NCBI RefSeq assembly: GCF_016722765.1
Contig: NZ_JAEQND010000018.1
Span: forward strand, 1-64,000
Origin: Ramlibacter alkalitolerans
Lineage (GTDB): Bacteria; Pseudomonadota; Gammaproteobacteria; Burkholderiales; Burkholderiaceae_C
Direction of reading: 5' to 3'
DNA length: 64,000 nucleotides
Under the pieces are notes generated by a model. The model saw only the letters and a list, made by a program, of their open reading frames with translations, was not told where the DNA came from and did not search any database. Below, piece after piece: positions 10,751 through 18,553 of the stretch (within the stretch, counting starts at the first letter, position 1; each line of letters starts with the position of its first letter). The position numbers and the translations under genes are program-made.

Positions 10751-11437
10751 TCAGCCCTGGCCGGGATGCGTGTCCTCGAAATCGGGCCGCGCCGGGTCGC
10801 GCTCGGGCTTGCGGCCCGTATCGGCCATCGCGGCATCCCGGATGGCGAACAGGGCCTGCAGGTCGCTTTCGATGCTCTCGTCGGCGGGCGCCTGCTCCGC
10901 ACCAGGGCTGCTGCGCTGCGCCTGCGCCTGCGCAGGCTCCAGGGGACCGGCCGGCCGGGCAGCACCGGGGTTCCAGCTCTTGGGGTCCGGCATGTCGGCC
11001 GCCTTCACCCCGGTGAATTCCCAGCCGAGGCTCAGCAGCCAGTCGCGGCAGCGCGGCTCGAAGCGGGCGAGTTCCTTCTCGAAGCTGTCCTGGAACGGGA
11101 AGACATAGGGCAGCAGGCGCTCGTGGGCCTGCTTGACGACGAAGTTCACGTGCAGCCCGCGCCGCCCGGTGCGGGTGACGGCGGACAGGATGCGGCTTTC
11201 GATCCAGTCGGAGGGGATGCCATGCTTGCGCATGGTGTCGCGCAGGATCACCTGCACCAGTTCGCGCCGGGGCGCATTGCGGCCACCCCCCTGGGGGCTG
11301 TCCGAATCCGGGTCGTCCTCGTAGAACTGGGTGCTGGACTGCGTTGGCGGTCCGACCTTGTCCTTCTTCTCTTCCTTGCCGGCCGGGCTGTTCTTGAATA
11401 TGCGATCGATCAGGCCCATGCGGCCATTTTGCTTCAT
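10751..11437 (-). CDS. Conserved hypothetical protein, partner of an FHA protein
   Basis: 228 residues, not recognised as a named family. It has a charged N-terminus with a short GLIDRIFKNSPAGKEEKKDK lead, a central folded part (RRELVQVILRDTMRKHGIP, VTRTGRRGLHVNFVVKQAHE, LLSLGWEFTGVKA) and a low-complexity Q/A/P-rich tail. The start codon overlaps the stop of the FHA gene (ATGA), so the two are translated together. The FHA partner suggests a role in phosphothreonine-dependent signalling or protein assembly; this is inference from context only. An alternative start lies at 11419 (MGLIDRIF). Confidence 0.6.
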   Translation of the reverse strand: MKQNGRMGLIDRIFKNSPAGKEEKKDKVGPPTQSSTQFYEDDPDSDSPQGGGRNAPRRELVQVILRDTMRKHGIPSDWIESRILSAVTRTGRRGLHVNFVVKQAHERLLPYVFPFQDSFEKELARFEPRCRDWLLSLGWEFTGVKAADMPDPKSWNPGAARPAGPLEPAQAQAQRSSPGAEQAPADESIESDLQALFAIRDAAMADTGRKPERDPARPDFEDTHPGQG

Positions 11438-12048
11438 TCCCTGAGCTGGAAGCGCATTTGCGTTCCAGCAAGCTCCAGCACGTCAGCGTCCGCCAGCTGC
11501 AGCGGGTCGGCGCCGAAGGTGCTGCCATTGAGCATGGGCGCGGTGGAGCCGGCGAGATGGGTCACGAAGAAGCCGCCGCGCCGGTGCGCCACGGAGACCA
11601 CGCAGACGTTGGGCTTGCCGAAGGTGGTGACCGCCTTGACCACCGGCATCTCGAGGCCGGCGGAGGAACCGTTCATCACCGAGAAGCTGGCCTGCAGCTG
11701 CGGCGGATCTATGCTGCCCATGTGGGTGCCGCCGAAGGCCGTGGTCGGCTCCTCGCTGGCCTGCAGGTACTTGATGCGGTAGGGGCCGATGGCGATCACG
11801 TCGCCGTCGTGCAGGCGGGTGCGCTCCTTGACCATGCGGTCGTTGACGTAGGTCCCGTTGGTGCTGCCCAGGTCCTGGAGGAAGACGTCGGCCACGCCCA
11901 CCAGCTCGAAGGCGCAGTGGTTCCCGCTGACCACCATGGTGTCCAGCACGATGTCGTTACCCGCCTTGCGCCCGAGGGTCGTGCGGTCCTTGTGGAGGAA
12001 CACGTGCTTGACCTCGACACCCTTGACGCTTGCGATCAGCTGCGGCAT
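11434..12048 (-). CDS. FHA-domain protein
   Basis: 204 residues. The N-terminal forkhead-associated domain (about residues 20-95) is clear: TTLGRKAGNDIVL, then SGNHCAFEL, DLGSTNGTYVN and LHDGDVIAIGPYRIKY. These are the canonical G-R, S-x-x-H and S-T-N-G phosphothreonine-binding motifs. A second FHA-like fold (about 115-200; FGKPNVCVVSVAHRRGGFFV and LNGSTFGADPLQLADADVLEL) is degenerate, lacking S-x-x-H. No Ser/Thr kinase is encoded nearby. It forms an ATGA-coupled pair with the following hypothetical gene. Confidence 0.85.
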   Translation of the reverse strand: MPQLIASVKGVEVKHVFLHKDRTTLGRKAGNDIVLDTMVVSGNHCAFELVGVADVFLQDLGSTNGTYVNDRMVKERTRLHDGDVIAIGPYRIKYLQASEEPTTAFGGTHMGSIDPPQLQASFSVMNGSSAGLEMPVVKAVTTFGKPNVCVVSVAHRRGGFFVTHLAGSTAPMLNGSTFGADPLQLADADVLELAGTQMRFQLRE

Positions 12049-12123
12049 GAAGCACCTCCAGCCGTCCGCTGCGGCCGAGTCCCCATGCTAGCGAAGCCGG
12101 GGAGCCGCCACAAGCGGAGCGGC

Positions 12124-12738
12124 CTAGATGTAGCCCACCACCTGCGGGACATGCCGCAGGTGCAGCGCCAGCCCCAGGGCGGCCATGTGGTTGCCGTCGC
12201 GACCGAGGATGCGTTCGGCCAGCGGCAGGAACACCGTCTCCTCGTAGCGGGCGTGGCGCAGGAAGGCGCGCACGAGCTCCTCCATCACCTCCGCGTCGAC
12301 CTCGCTGCGGTTGCCGCGGGCCGCGATGCGCACCGAAGGCTCCAGCTGCTTCCACAGCCCTTCGACCTCGCGGTGTTCGGCCGTCAGGCGCTCGATCATG
12401 CCGCGGACCGCCTTGCGTTCGGTCCCGTTGGCGCTTTGCAGGACGGCCGGGAACAGTTCCGCCTCCTCCTCCGCGTGGTGCGGGATGATGGTCCGGCGGA
12501 ACAGGTCCAGCGTGCTCTGCGCCATCTCGCGTGCGAGGTTGGCCGCATCCACCAGCTCCGGCAGGCGCGCCGTGCCTTCGAGCTGGGTGACGATGCCCAG
12601 GTGGCAGCGGGTGAACGAGGTCAGCGGCGTTTCCGGCGCGGCGTCGGCGACGTCGTGCGAGGGGCTCATCGTGGGCTCGTTCGCGCAGGTGCGTTCCGTG
12701 TCGGTCGTCGCGTTCGGCGCGGGCGTGAGGCTGCTCAT
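12124..12738 (-). CDS. Hemerythrin-domain protein
   Basis: 204 residues with a four-helix hemerythrin HHE cation-binding domain that would hold a di-iron site. Ligand candidates are H in SFTRCHLGIV, HHAEEEAELFPAV, HREVEGLW and HARYEETVFLPLAERI, in the expected order. The N-terminal 50 residues are Ala/Thr/Pro-rich and probably disordered. Hemerythrins of this type bind O2 or NO or act in iron and redox stress. The start at 12738 is the first plausible ATG, but another at 12669 cannot be excluded. It is divergent from the universal stress gene, and the FNR-type box at 12795-12808 lies between them. Confidence 0.85.
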   Translation of the reverse strand: MSSLTPAPNATTDTERTCANEPTMSPSHDVADAAPETPLTSFTRCHLGIVTQLEGTARLPELVDAANLAREMAQSTLDLFRRTIIPHHAEEEAELFPAVLQSANGTERKAVRGMIERLTAEHREVEGLWKQLEPSVRIAARGNRSEVDAEVMEELVRAFLRHARYEETVFLPLAERILGRDGNHMAALGLALHLRHVPQVVGYI

Positions 12739-12794
12739 TGCGGGGGGTTCCTGTGCGTGATGCCGCGATGTTGCCCCCGACCCCGCGGGCCCAG

Positions 12795-12808
12795 TTGACA
12801 CACGTCAA
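12795..12808. promoter_or_regulatory. FNR/CRP-family binding box TTGAC-N4-GTCAA
   Basis: The perfect dyad TTGAC ACAC GTCAA fits the Crp/Fnr-superfamily pattern TTGA-N6-TCAA (FNR, ANR, DNR, FixK). It is centred 64 bp before the universal-stress ATG and 64 bp before the hemerythrin start, so it could serve both divergent genes. Confidence 0.65.
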
Positions 12809-12865
12809 GCGCGCCGTTCGGGCCGCCCTGCACCATGGTCACAGACAGCAACCAAGGAGGTTCCC

Positions 12866-13303
12866 ATGTTCCGCCACATCCTGCTCGCCACCGACGGCTC
12901 TTCCGCTTCCGAGCACGCCGCCCAGCTGGCGGTGGAACTGGCCCGCGTCCACCAGGCACGCCTGACGGCGCTGTACGTGGTCGACCCCTATCCGTACCTG
13001 GGTGTCGGCGAGGCCAATCCGCTCGGCTTCCAGGCCTACATGTCCGCGGCCCTGCAGCACGCCGCGCAGGCGCACCAGAAGGTGATGGCGCTGTGCGAGA
13101 CGGCGCCCGCCGTCGAAGTCCAGCCCCGCCTGGCCGAAGACGTGGCGGCGGCCACCGGCATCGTGCAGTCCGCGCGCCAGGTGGAAGCCGACCTGATCGT
13201 GGTCGGCTCGCATGGCCGCACGGGCGTCGCCCGCCTGATGCTCGGCAGCGTCGCCAGCAAGGTGGTCGCGGAGTCGCCGATCCCGGTGCTGGTCGCGCGC
13301 TGA
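12866..13303 (+). CDS. Universal stress protein, UspA family
   Basis: A 145-residue, single-domain cytoplasmic UspA protein. The N-terminus MFRHILLATDGSSASEHAA and the C-terminal ATP-binding motif G-x2-G-x9-G-S (GSHGRTGVARLMLGSVAS) predict an ATP-binding Usp. The start is fixed by AAGGAGG seven bases upstream of the ATG. A TTGAC-N4-GTCAA box upstream suggests induction under low oxygen or NO, as is known for Usp genes in Pseudomonas and Mycobacterium. It is followed by a small GC hairpin that may act as its 3' end. Confidence 0.92.
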   Translation: MFRHILLATDGSSASEHAAQLAVELARVHQARLTALYVVDPYPYLGVGEANPLGFQAYMSAALQHAAQAHQKVMALCETAPAVEVQPRLAEDVAAATGIVQSARQVEADLIVVGSHGRTGVARLMLGSVASKVVAESPIPVLVAR

Positions 13304-13309
13304 CCGTCT

Positions 13310-13331
13310 CCCCCCGCGCAGGCGGGGATCG
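13310..13331. repeat. Remnant of GTCATCCCCGCG repeat / GC hairpin
   Basis: CCCCCCGCGCAGGCGGGGATCGG is one arm of the dispersed palindrome and itself folds as CCCCGC-GCAG-GCGGGG. It lies between the convergent universal-stress gene and the hypothetical gene at 13338. Confidence 0.6.
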
Positions 13332-13337
13332 GTGCGG

Positions 13338-14240
13338 CTACGCCTGCACCGTGGCGCCGGCTTCGCGCAGCCGGCCCAGCACGTCTTCCCAGCGCTGCCT
13401 GTGCTCCGCGTGCAGGCGGCTGCCCTCCTCCAGCACCGGCTGGAATTTCCAGCCCCGCACCGGCGCCGCCTCGAACCATTCGCGCGTGCGCTGGCCCACG
13501 ATCCACACCGGCGTGCGCCACGCGCCCCAGGGCTCCGCCGTGCGCGCCATGTCGGGGCTGCCCCGCAGCGCGCCGGCCGCATAACTCAGGAGCCCGTAGC
13601 GGCGCGGCGTCGAGGGCTGGCGAGGACCGTCGTCGAAGGTCTCGAAGGTGGTCGGGTCCTCCAGCGCCGCCGGCAGCAGTTCGCGCGCCACCAGGTGCTG
13701 GCCGCCGTCGTGCCCGTTGCCGCTTTCCGCGTGCAGCAGCGGCCGCAGCTCGAAGCCGGTGAGGCCGCTGGCGCGCAGGCCCTCGGCGGCCTGCGGGCCG
13801 ACCACGTACTCGCCGGTCCAGTCGTCGACGTGGCTGATGGCGGTCCCGGCGACCGGTTTGCTCAGGTAGATCTTCTGCGGCAACCGCACCGACCACCGGC
13901 TGGCGGTGGGATGCAGCGTATCCGAGTGGTAGGCCGCCATCGTGGCCTTGGAATCGGCCCGGGTCTGGGTGATGGTGGAGCGGCAGACCGCCTCGAAATG
14001 GGTGGCCGCGGACAGGTCCGCCGGGCTGCACTGCACCTCGCGCAGGAAGCTCACGGGTTCGCCGCCGGCGAGCTCCAGCAGCCGGGGCAGCACGGGCCCG
14101 GAGGCATCGAAGAATTTCGGGAACAGGAAGCCGAGGGCCGGATGCGCCTTGGCCCCGAGGGCGCGGGCCAGGGCTTCGTCCGCGGCCAGGCGTTGCGCGA
14201 GGCCGGGGCTGCACGGTCGCAGCGCGAGCATTATTTTCAT
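13338..14240 (-). CDS. Hypothetical protein with two related motifs
   Basis: A 300-residue soluble protein of unknown function. The frame is open upstream, but homology-like composition begins at the ATG at 14240 (MKIMLALRPCSPGLAQRLA). Two segments resemble each other: VVGPQAAEGLRASGLTGFEL-RPLL (about 155-180) and IVGQRTREWFEAAPVRGWKF-QPVL (about 250-275). The shared V-G-x4-E-x3-A-x4-G-(F/W)-x-(L/F)-x-P-x-L pattern recalls the ending of Imm11/double-CxxCG-type immunity proteins, but no toxin gene is adjacent and there is no CxxCG pair, so I do not assign that. It is divergent from an MFS gene. Confidence 0.6.
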   Translation of the reverse strand: MKIMLALRPCSPGLAQRLAADEALARALGAKAHPALGFLFPKFFDASGPVLPRLLELAGGEPVSFLREVQCSPADLSAATHFEAVCRSTITQTRADSKATMAAYHSDTLHPTASRWSVRLPQKIYLSKPVAGTAISHVDDWTGEYVVGPQAAEGLRASGLTGFELRPLLHAESGNGHDGGQHLVARELLPAALEDPTTFETFDDGPRQPSTPRRYGLLSYAAGALRGSPDMARTAEPWGAWRTPVWIVGQRTREWFEAAPVRGWKFQPVLEEGSRLHAEHRQRWEDVLGRLREAGATVQA

Positions 14241-14312
14241 GGACCGTGATGGTAGCGGCAGCGGCCGCAGGGCCGCGTCGGCAAAAGCCGCATGCGACAC
14301 TTGCGCCCGCCG

Positions 14313-15548
14313 ATGCAAGCTTCCGACCCCCTCCCCAGCCCCCTGGCGATCGCACTGGCGGGGCTGGTCTCCCTCGGCGTGGCCATGGGCATCGGCCGCT
14401 TCGCGTTCACCCCGCTGCTTCCGATCATGATGGCCGAAGGCAGCGTCAGCATAGGCGACGCCAGCCTCCTGGCCAGTGCCAACTACCTGGGCTACCTGCT
14501 CGGGGCGCTGGCGTGCACCTTCCAACCCTGGTTCGCGCGCCGGCTCGGGTGGGGCACGGCGGTGGACGCACCGCGCATGGTGCGCGCCTCGCTGGCGGCC
14601 ACCGTGCTGCTCACGCTGGGCATGGCCCTGCCCTGGCCCGTGGCCTGGCCGGCGCTGCGCTTCGCCGCCGGCCTGGCCAGCGCCGTGGCCTTCCTCTACA
14701 CCTCCTCGTGGTGCCTGGAACAGCTCGCCCGGCGCCGGCAGGCGGCCATGGGGGCCCTGATCTACGTCGGACCCGGGGTCGGCATCGTGGCGAGCGGGCT
14801 GGCCGCGAGCGCCCTGGTGGCGCTGGGGGCACGGGCGGCTGTCGGCTGGGTGACTTTCGCGCTGCTCGCGGTCCTCCTCACGGCGGTGGCGTGGAAGGTG
14901 TTCGACCGCCGCAACGGTGTCGACGCGCCTGCCCTCAGCGGCGCCGGCGCCCTGCCGGCGCAGGCGCCGGCCTCCGCGGGCGGCCTGGAAGTGGGCGCCC
15001 TTGCCTTCGCGTACGGCCTGGCGGGCATCGGCTACATCATCACGGCGACCTTTCTGCCGGTGATCGCCCGCCAGGCACTGCCCGGATCGCACTGGCTGGA
15101 TCTCTTCTGGCCGCTGTTCGGCGCCGGCGTGACGGCAGGCGCGCTGCTCGCCTCGCGCCTGCGCAGCGGCGGCGACCTGCGCCTGCGCCTGGCGGCCTGC
15201 TACGCGGTGCAGGCCGTCGGCGTGGCGGCCAGCCTGGTTTCGCCCACCCTCGCGGGCTTCGCGATCGGCAGCCTGCTGCTGGGACTGCCGTTCACGGCGA
15301 TCACCTTCTTCGCGCTGCAGGAGGTGCGGCGACTGCGGCCGGCGAGCGCGCCCAGCGCCATGGGCCTGCTGACGGCGATGTACGGCCTGGGGCAGATCGC
15401 CGGCCCGCCGCTGGCGGCCTGGCTGGTGGCGCGCAGCGGGGACGCGGCCCGGGGATTCGCGCTCTCGCTGGGGATCGCCAGCGGGATATTGGCGGGAGGG
15501 GCGGTGCTGTTCGTGCTGCTTGCGCGCGCGTACCCGGTGCGGCGGTGA
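14313..15548 (+). CDS. YbfB/YjiJ-family MFS transporter
   Basis: A 411-residue carrier with 12 predicted helices. The opening LAGLVSLGVAMGIGRFAFTP is the hallmark of the YbfB/YjiJ family, followed by ASANYLGYLLGALACTF. The substrate is unknown. The ATG at 14313 is chosen; an in-frame ATG at 14292 would add seven residues. It is divergent from the hypothetical gene at 13338-14240 across about 70 bp. A palindromic repeat follows the stop. Confidence 0.85.
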   Translation: MQASDPLPSPLAIALAGLVSLGVAMGIGRFAFTPLLPIMMAEGSVSIGDASLLASANYLGYLLGALACTFQPWFARRLGWGTAVDAPRMVRASLAATVLLTLGMALPWPVAWPALRFAAGLASAVAFLYTSSWCLEQLARRRQAAMGALIYVGPGVGIVASGLAASALVALGARAAVGWVTFALLAVLLTAVAWKVFDRRNGVDAPALSGAGALPAQAPASAGGLEVGALAFAYGLAGIGYIITATFLPVIARQALPGSHWLDLFWPLFGAGVTAGALLASRLRSGGDLRLRLAACYAVQAVGVAASLVSPTLAGFAIGSLLLGLPFTAITFFALQEVRRLRPASAPSAMGLLTAMYGLGQIAGPPLAAWLVARSGDAARGFALSLGIASGILAGGAVLFVLLARAYPVRR

Positions 15549-15572
15549 GGAGGGACGATGCGACGTGCAATG

Positions 15573-15655
15573 CGTCATCCCCGCGCAGGCGGGGATCCAG
15601 GGCACCCGCGCAGCGCGTGCGGGAGCCCTGGGTTCCCGCCTTCGCGGGAATGACG
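15573..15655. repeat. GTCATTCCCGCG-family palindrome, complete copy
   Basis: An 83-bp inverted repeat: CGTCATCCCCGCGCAGGCGG at the left and its counterpart CCGCCTTCGCGGGAATGACG at the right, with a GC-rich centre. It separates convergent genes. CCTTTT follows, so it may help end the MFS transcript. Confidence 0.85.
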
Positions 15656-15671
15656 ATCGGGGACAGCCTTT

Positions 15672-16667
15672 TCAGCGCTGCGCCACCTGCTGCACCGGCT
15701 GGGCGCGGCTCAGCGCGGGATACGGATTCACCGCCTCGCCCTGCCACCACTTGGCCGGCGAGCCGAGGCGGAACACCGCGAAGTGCAGGTGCGGCGTCTT
15801 CGCGTCGGCGTTGCCGGTGCTGCCCACGTAGCCGATCAGGTCACCGCGGTGCACGTCCATCCCTTCGCGCAAACCCTGCGCATAACCTTGCAGGTGGGCG
15901 TAGTAGTAGGCGAGGCGCGACTGCGGATCGAACTGGTAGACCGTGAGCCCGCCCGGCTTGCTGGTGAACAGCTTGGCGATGCGGCCGTCGTCCACCGCGA
16001 CCACCGGCGTGCCGGCGCGCGCGAGGATGTCGATCGCCTCGTGCGTGCGGCGACCGCGGCTTTGCTCGTAGTGGTCCGAGAGCGCGGTGGGCATCACACC
16101 CACCACCGGCACTTCCAGCCGGCGCTGCGCGAGCAGTTGCGCGCCTTGCGCATCGCCGCGGTTGCGCACCGCCGGCAGGTCGGCGGAGGAGACCTTGGCC
16201 GGCGCATCGCCGGCAGGCGCCGCGGAAGTCGGCGCAGGGGTCGAGCCGCCGGCGGCGGGCGGGAAAGCCTGCCACATCTCCGTCATCGCGGCGCTGCCCT
16301 CGCCTCCCGGTGCCTGCGACGGCGCAGCGGCCGCGCCGGCAGGCTGCGGGTTCGCATCGGGCTGCGCACCCATCACGCTGGTCGACGGCGGCGGCGCTTC
16401 GGCCGTGGTTTCAGGCGTCGCCGCTGGCTGCGGCCCCGTGGTGCCATCGGCCGGCGGCCTGGCCGCGACCTGCGGCGACTGGGTGCCGTCGGCCGGCGGC
16501 GTGGCCGCGACCTGCGGCGCCTGGCTGCCGTTGGTGCCGTTCAGGACCGCGTCGTCCGGCAGCGAGGCCTGCGGCGGCTGGACCGAAGTCTGCGGCGGCG
16601 ACTGGTCGCAGGCCTGCAGGCCCAGCGCAGCCACGGCCGCGAGCAGCGTGAGTCGCCACGTCCTCAT
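15672..16667 (-). CDS. M23-family (LytM) peptidase lipoprotein
   Basis: 331 residues. The N-terminus MRTWRLTLLAAVAALGLQAC is a lipoprotein signal with lipobox L-Q-A-C. A long Pro/Ala-rich linker follows, with imperfect tandem units such as PQVAATPPADGTQS and PQVAARPPADGTTG. The C-terminal LytM fold has H-x3-D (RTHEAIDILARAGTPVVAVD) and HLHF, the zinc-binding motifs of peptidoglycan endopeptidases or amidase activators. It probably acts in the periplasm on the wall. The start overlaps the stop of the L,D-transpeptidase gene (ATGA), so the two envelope enzymes are coupled. Confidence 0.88.
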   Translation of the reverse strand: MRTWRLTLLAAVAALGLQACDQSPPQTSVQPPQASLPDDAVLNGTNGSQAPQVAATPPADGTQSPQVAARPPADGTTGPQPAATPETTAEAPPPSTSVMGAQPDANPQPAGAAAAPSQAPGGEGSAAMTEMWQAFPPAAGGSTPAPTSAAPAGDAPAKVSSADLPAVRNRGDAQGAQLLAQRRLEVPVVGVMPTALSDHYEQSRGRRTHEAIDILARAGTPVVAVDDGRIAKLFTSKPGGLTVYQFDPQSRLAYYYAHLQGYAQGLREGMDVHRGDLIGYVGSTGNADAKTPHLHFAVFRLGSPAKWWQGEAVNPYPALSRAQPVQQVAQR

Positions 16668-17728
16668 GACTGCACCTCCACGCCCATGCCGGGGCCGGCG
16701 ATCGTCGACAGCCGCAGCACGTCCCAGTTGGTCAGGCGCACGCAACCGTTGGTGGTGACGCGGGCCATCTGCGAGGGCTCCGCGGTGCCGTGGATGCCCG
16801 CGTGCTCCTTGCTCAGGCCCAGCCACATCACGCCCACCGGGTTGTTCGGGCCGGGCGGCAGCTTCAGCTTCTGGTCGCTCTTCGGATTGCGCAGCAGCGA
16901 CGGGTCGTAGCTGTAGTCGGGATTCTTGGCCTTGCTCACGATCTGCAGCGGGCCGAGCGGCAGCGGCGGGTCGCCCAGGCTGATCGGGAAGGCGCCCAGC
17001 ACCTTCTCGCCCTCGCCCAGCACGTACAGCACCTTGTCGGACTTGTCGATGCGCAGCGAGGTGGCGCCGGCGGGCGCGGCGGTCGCGCGGCCCACGTCGG
17101 TGACCACGATTGCCTGGCCGACCTGCAATGGCCGGCCCTTGTTCAGCGCGGCGAGCAGCTTCGGGCTCATGTGGAAGCGCTCGCCGATCGCCTCCTGCAG
17201 GTTCTGGTAACCCAGCGAAGGAAGTTGCGATTCCTGCTCCGGATCGTTCGGCAAGGTCACATACGGGCCGTTGACGTCGCCGTCGGTGAGCACGTAGGTG
17301 GCGAAGGCCGGCGCGTTCTGCTGCGCCAGCGCCTGCCAGGTCGCCTCGTCCATCTTTCCGCTGGTGGGCAGGCCGCGCGAGAGCTGGAAGGCCTTGACGG
17401 CGCGCGTCATGTTGGCGCCGAAGCTGCCGTCGATCTCGCCGACGGAGAACCAGGCCCGATCGAGCATCACCTGGGCGCGGATCACGGCCGGCCCCTTGGC
17501 GCCCTGCGACAGCACCGGCATGGCCGTGTCGCTGTTCAACTGCTCGATGTGCTGCGTGGCGTCGGCCGGGAAGTTGGCCGGAACCACGGCACCTTGCGAG
17601 GCCGACTTGCCGGCGGAGGCGTGCGTGTTCTTGTGGTGCGTTGCCGCCGGCGCCGTCGCCGGCAGGGCCGCGAGGCCCAGCGGCAAGGCGAGCGCCAGAG
17701 CGCGCAGGAGGGTGGAATGCTTGGGCAT
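16664..17728 (-). CDS. L,D-transpeptidase (YkuD) with peptidoglycan-binding domain
   Basis: 354 residues. A signal peptide (RALALALPLGLAALPATAPA) is followed by a PG_binding_1 domain (IRAQVMLDRAWFSVGEIDG, AVKAFQLSRGLPTSGKMD). The YkuD catalytic domain starts near residue 225. Nucleophile C329 lies in NGCVRL and H313 in IHGTAEP. The family consensus is (S/T)HGC, but here it is TNGC, so the histidine next to the cysteine is Asn. The enzyme would form 3-3 cross-links or attach proteins to peptidoglycan. It is the first gene of a two-gene operon with the M23 peptidase. Confidence 0.88.
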   Translation of the reverse strand: MPKHSTLLRALALALPLGLAALPATAPAATHHKNTHASAGKSASQGAVVPANFPADATQHIEQLNSDTAMPVLSQGAKGPAVIRAQVMLDRAWFSVGEIDGSFGANMTRAVKAFQLSRGLPTSGKMDEATWQALAQQNAPAFATYVLTDGDVNGPYVTLPNDPEQESQLPSLGYQNLQEAIGERFHMSPKLLAALNKGRPLQVGQAIVVTDVGRATAAPAGATSLRIDKSDKVLYVLGEGEKVLGAFPISLGDPPLPLGPLQIVSKAKNPDYSYDPSLLRNPKSDQKLKLPPGPNNPVGVMWLGLSKEHAGIHGTAEPSQMARVTTNGCVRLTNWDVLRLSTIAGPGMGVEVQS

Positions 17729-17854
17729 GGGAGGGCTCCGATCAGGAATGCCCTACCGTAGCGCTGCGGCGACCGCGCCTTTGTAGTCGTGCAGCGAAGG
17801 GCGCAGTCGGCGCAGGCTTGCCCGGAGCGAATCGGCTCTGGCGGCCCAGGCTCT

Positions 17855-18547
17855 TCAGGCCGGGCCCGGCTCCCGCTCCACGTCGGCGAGGAAATCGCTG
17901 GTGCCCAGGGCGCTCAGCGTGCCGGCCTCCTGCAGCCAGCGCGGATAGCGTTCGCGGAAATCCGCCACCAGGCGATCCAGCGGCACGTCGTCGTAGCGCC
18001 CGCGGTCCTGCAGGTACTCCATGTGGCGCTGCCCCGACTTGTCGAAGGCGTGGTAGATCGCGTCCTCGCCACCGTCGAACTCCAGCGGGTGCAGGCCGAA
18101 GCGCTCGCACAGCGTGAGGTTGAACGCCGGCGTCGCCTTCACCCAGTGGTTGTCGATCCAGAGGTCGGCGTAGCCGTGCCAGGTGAAGACGTCGGTCTCC
18201 ATCGTCTCGCGCATGCGCTGCGTGGACAGGTGGTTGCGCACGTCGGCGAAGCCCATGCGCGCGGGAATGCCGGACGCGCGGCAGGCCGCCGCCAGCAGCG
18301 CCGCCTTGGTGATGCACCAGCCGTAGCCGATCTCCAGCACGGTGCTGGCGCGCATGCCGTGCGGACTCAGGTCGATCCGGTACGGATCGTAGCGGAAGCC
18401 GTCGCGCACGGCGTAGTAGAGGGCCACCGCGCGCTCGCGGTCGGTGGCGCCGCGCGCGTGTTCGGCGGCGAAGGCGCGCACGGCGGGATGGTCGCTGTCC
18501 ACCTGGGCGGTGGAGGCTAGGCAGGACTGCGGATCGGCGATCGACAT
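17855..18547 (-). CDS. Transglutaminase-like cysteine protease-fold protein
   Basis: 230 residues, cytoplasmic by sequence. The transglutaminase-like core has C78 in GYGWCITKAALLAAACRA and H124 in FTWHGYADLWI. At the third catalytic position, where Asp is usual, I read WVKATPAFN. Members of this group are common in Burkholderiales and are presumed peptidases or amidases. It ends a five-gene operon, 6 bp after the hydratase-like gene, which suggests a role linked to the same catabolic substrate. Nothing shows the substrate. The 126-bp gap before the transpeptidase gene is empty. Confidence 0.8.
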   Translation of the reverse strand: MSIADPQSCLASTAQVDSDHPAVRAFAAEHARGATDRERAVALYYAVRDGFRYDPYRIDLSPHGMRASTVLEIGYGWCITKAALLAAACRASGIPARMGFADVRNHLSTQRMRETMETDVFTWHGYADLWIDNHWVKATPAFNLTLCERFGLHPLEFDGGEDAIYHAFDKSGQRHMEYLQDRGRYDDVPLDRLVADFRERYPRWLQEAGTLSALGTSDFLADVEREPGPA

Positions 18548-18553
18548 GGGGCC

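Noticed and set aside
13338..15605. A 755-codon frame joining the hypothetical gene at 14240 to upstream sequence
   Set aside because: The added part is antisense to the YbfB-type MFS gene and has shadow composition.
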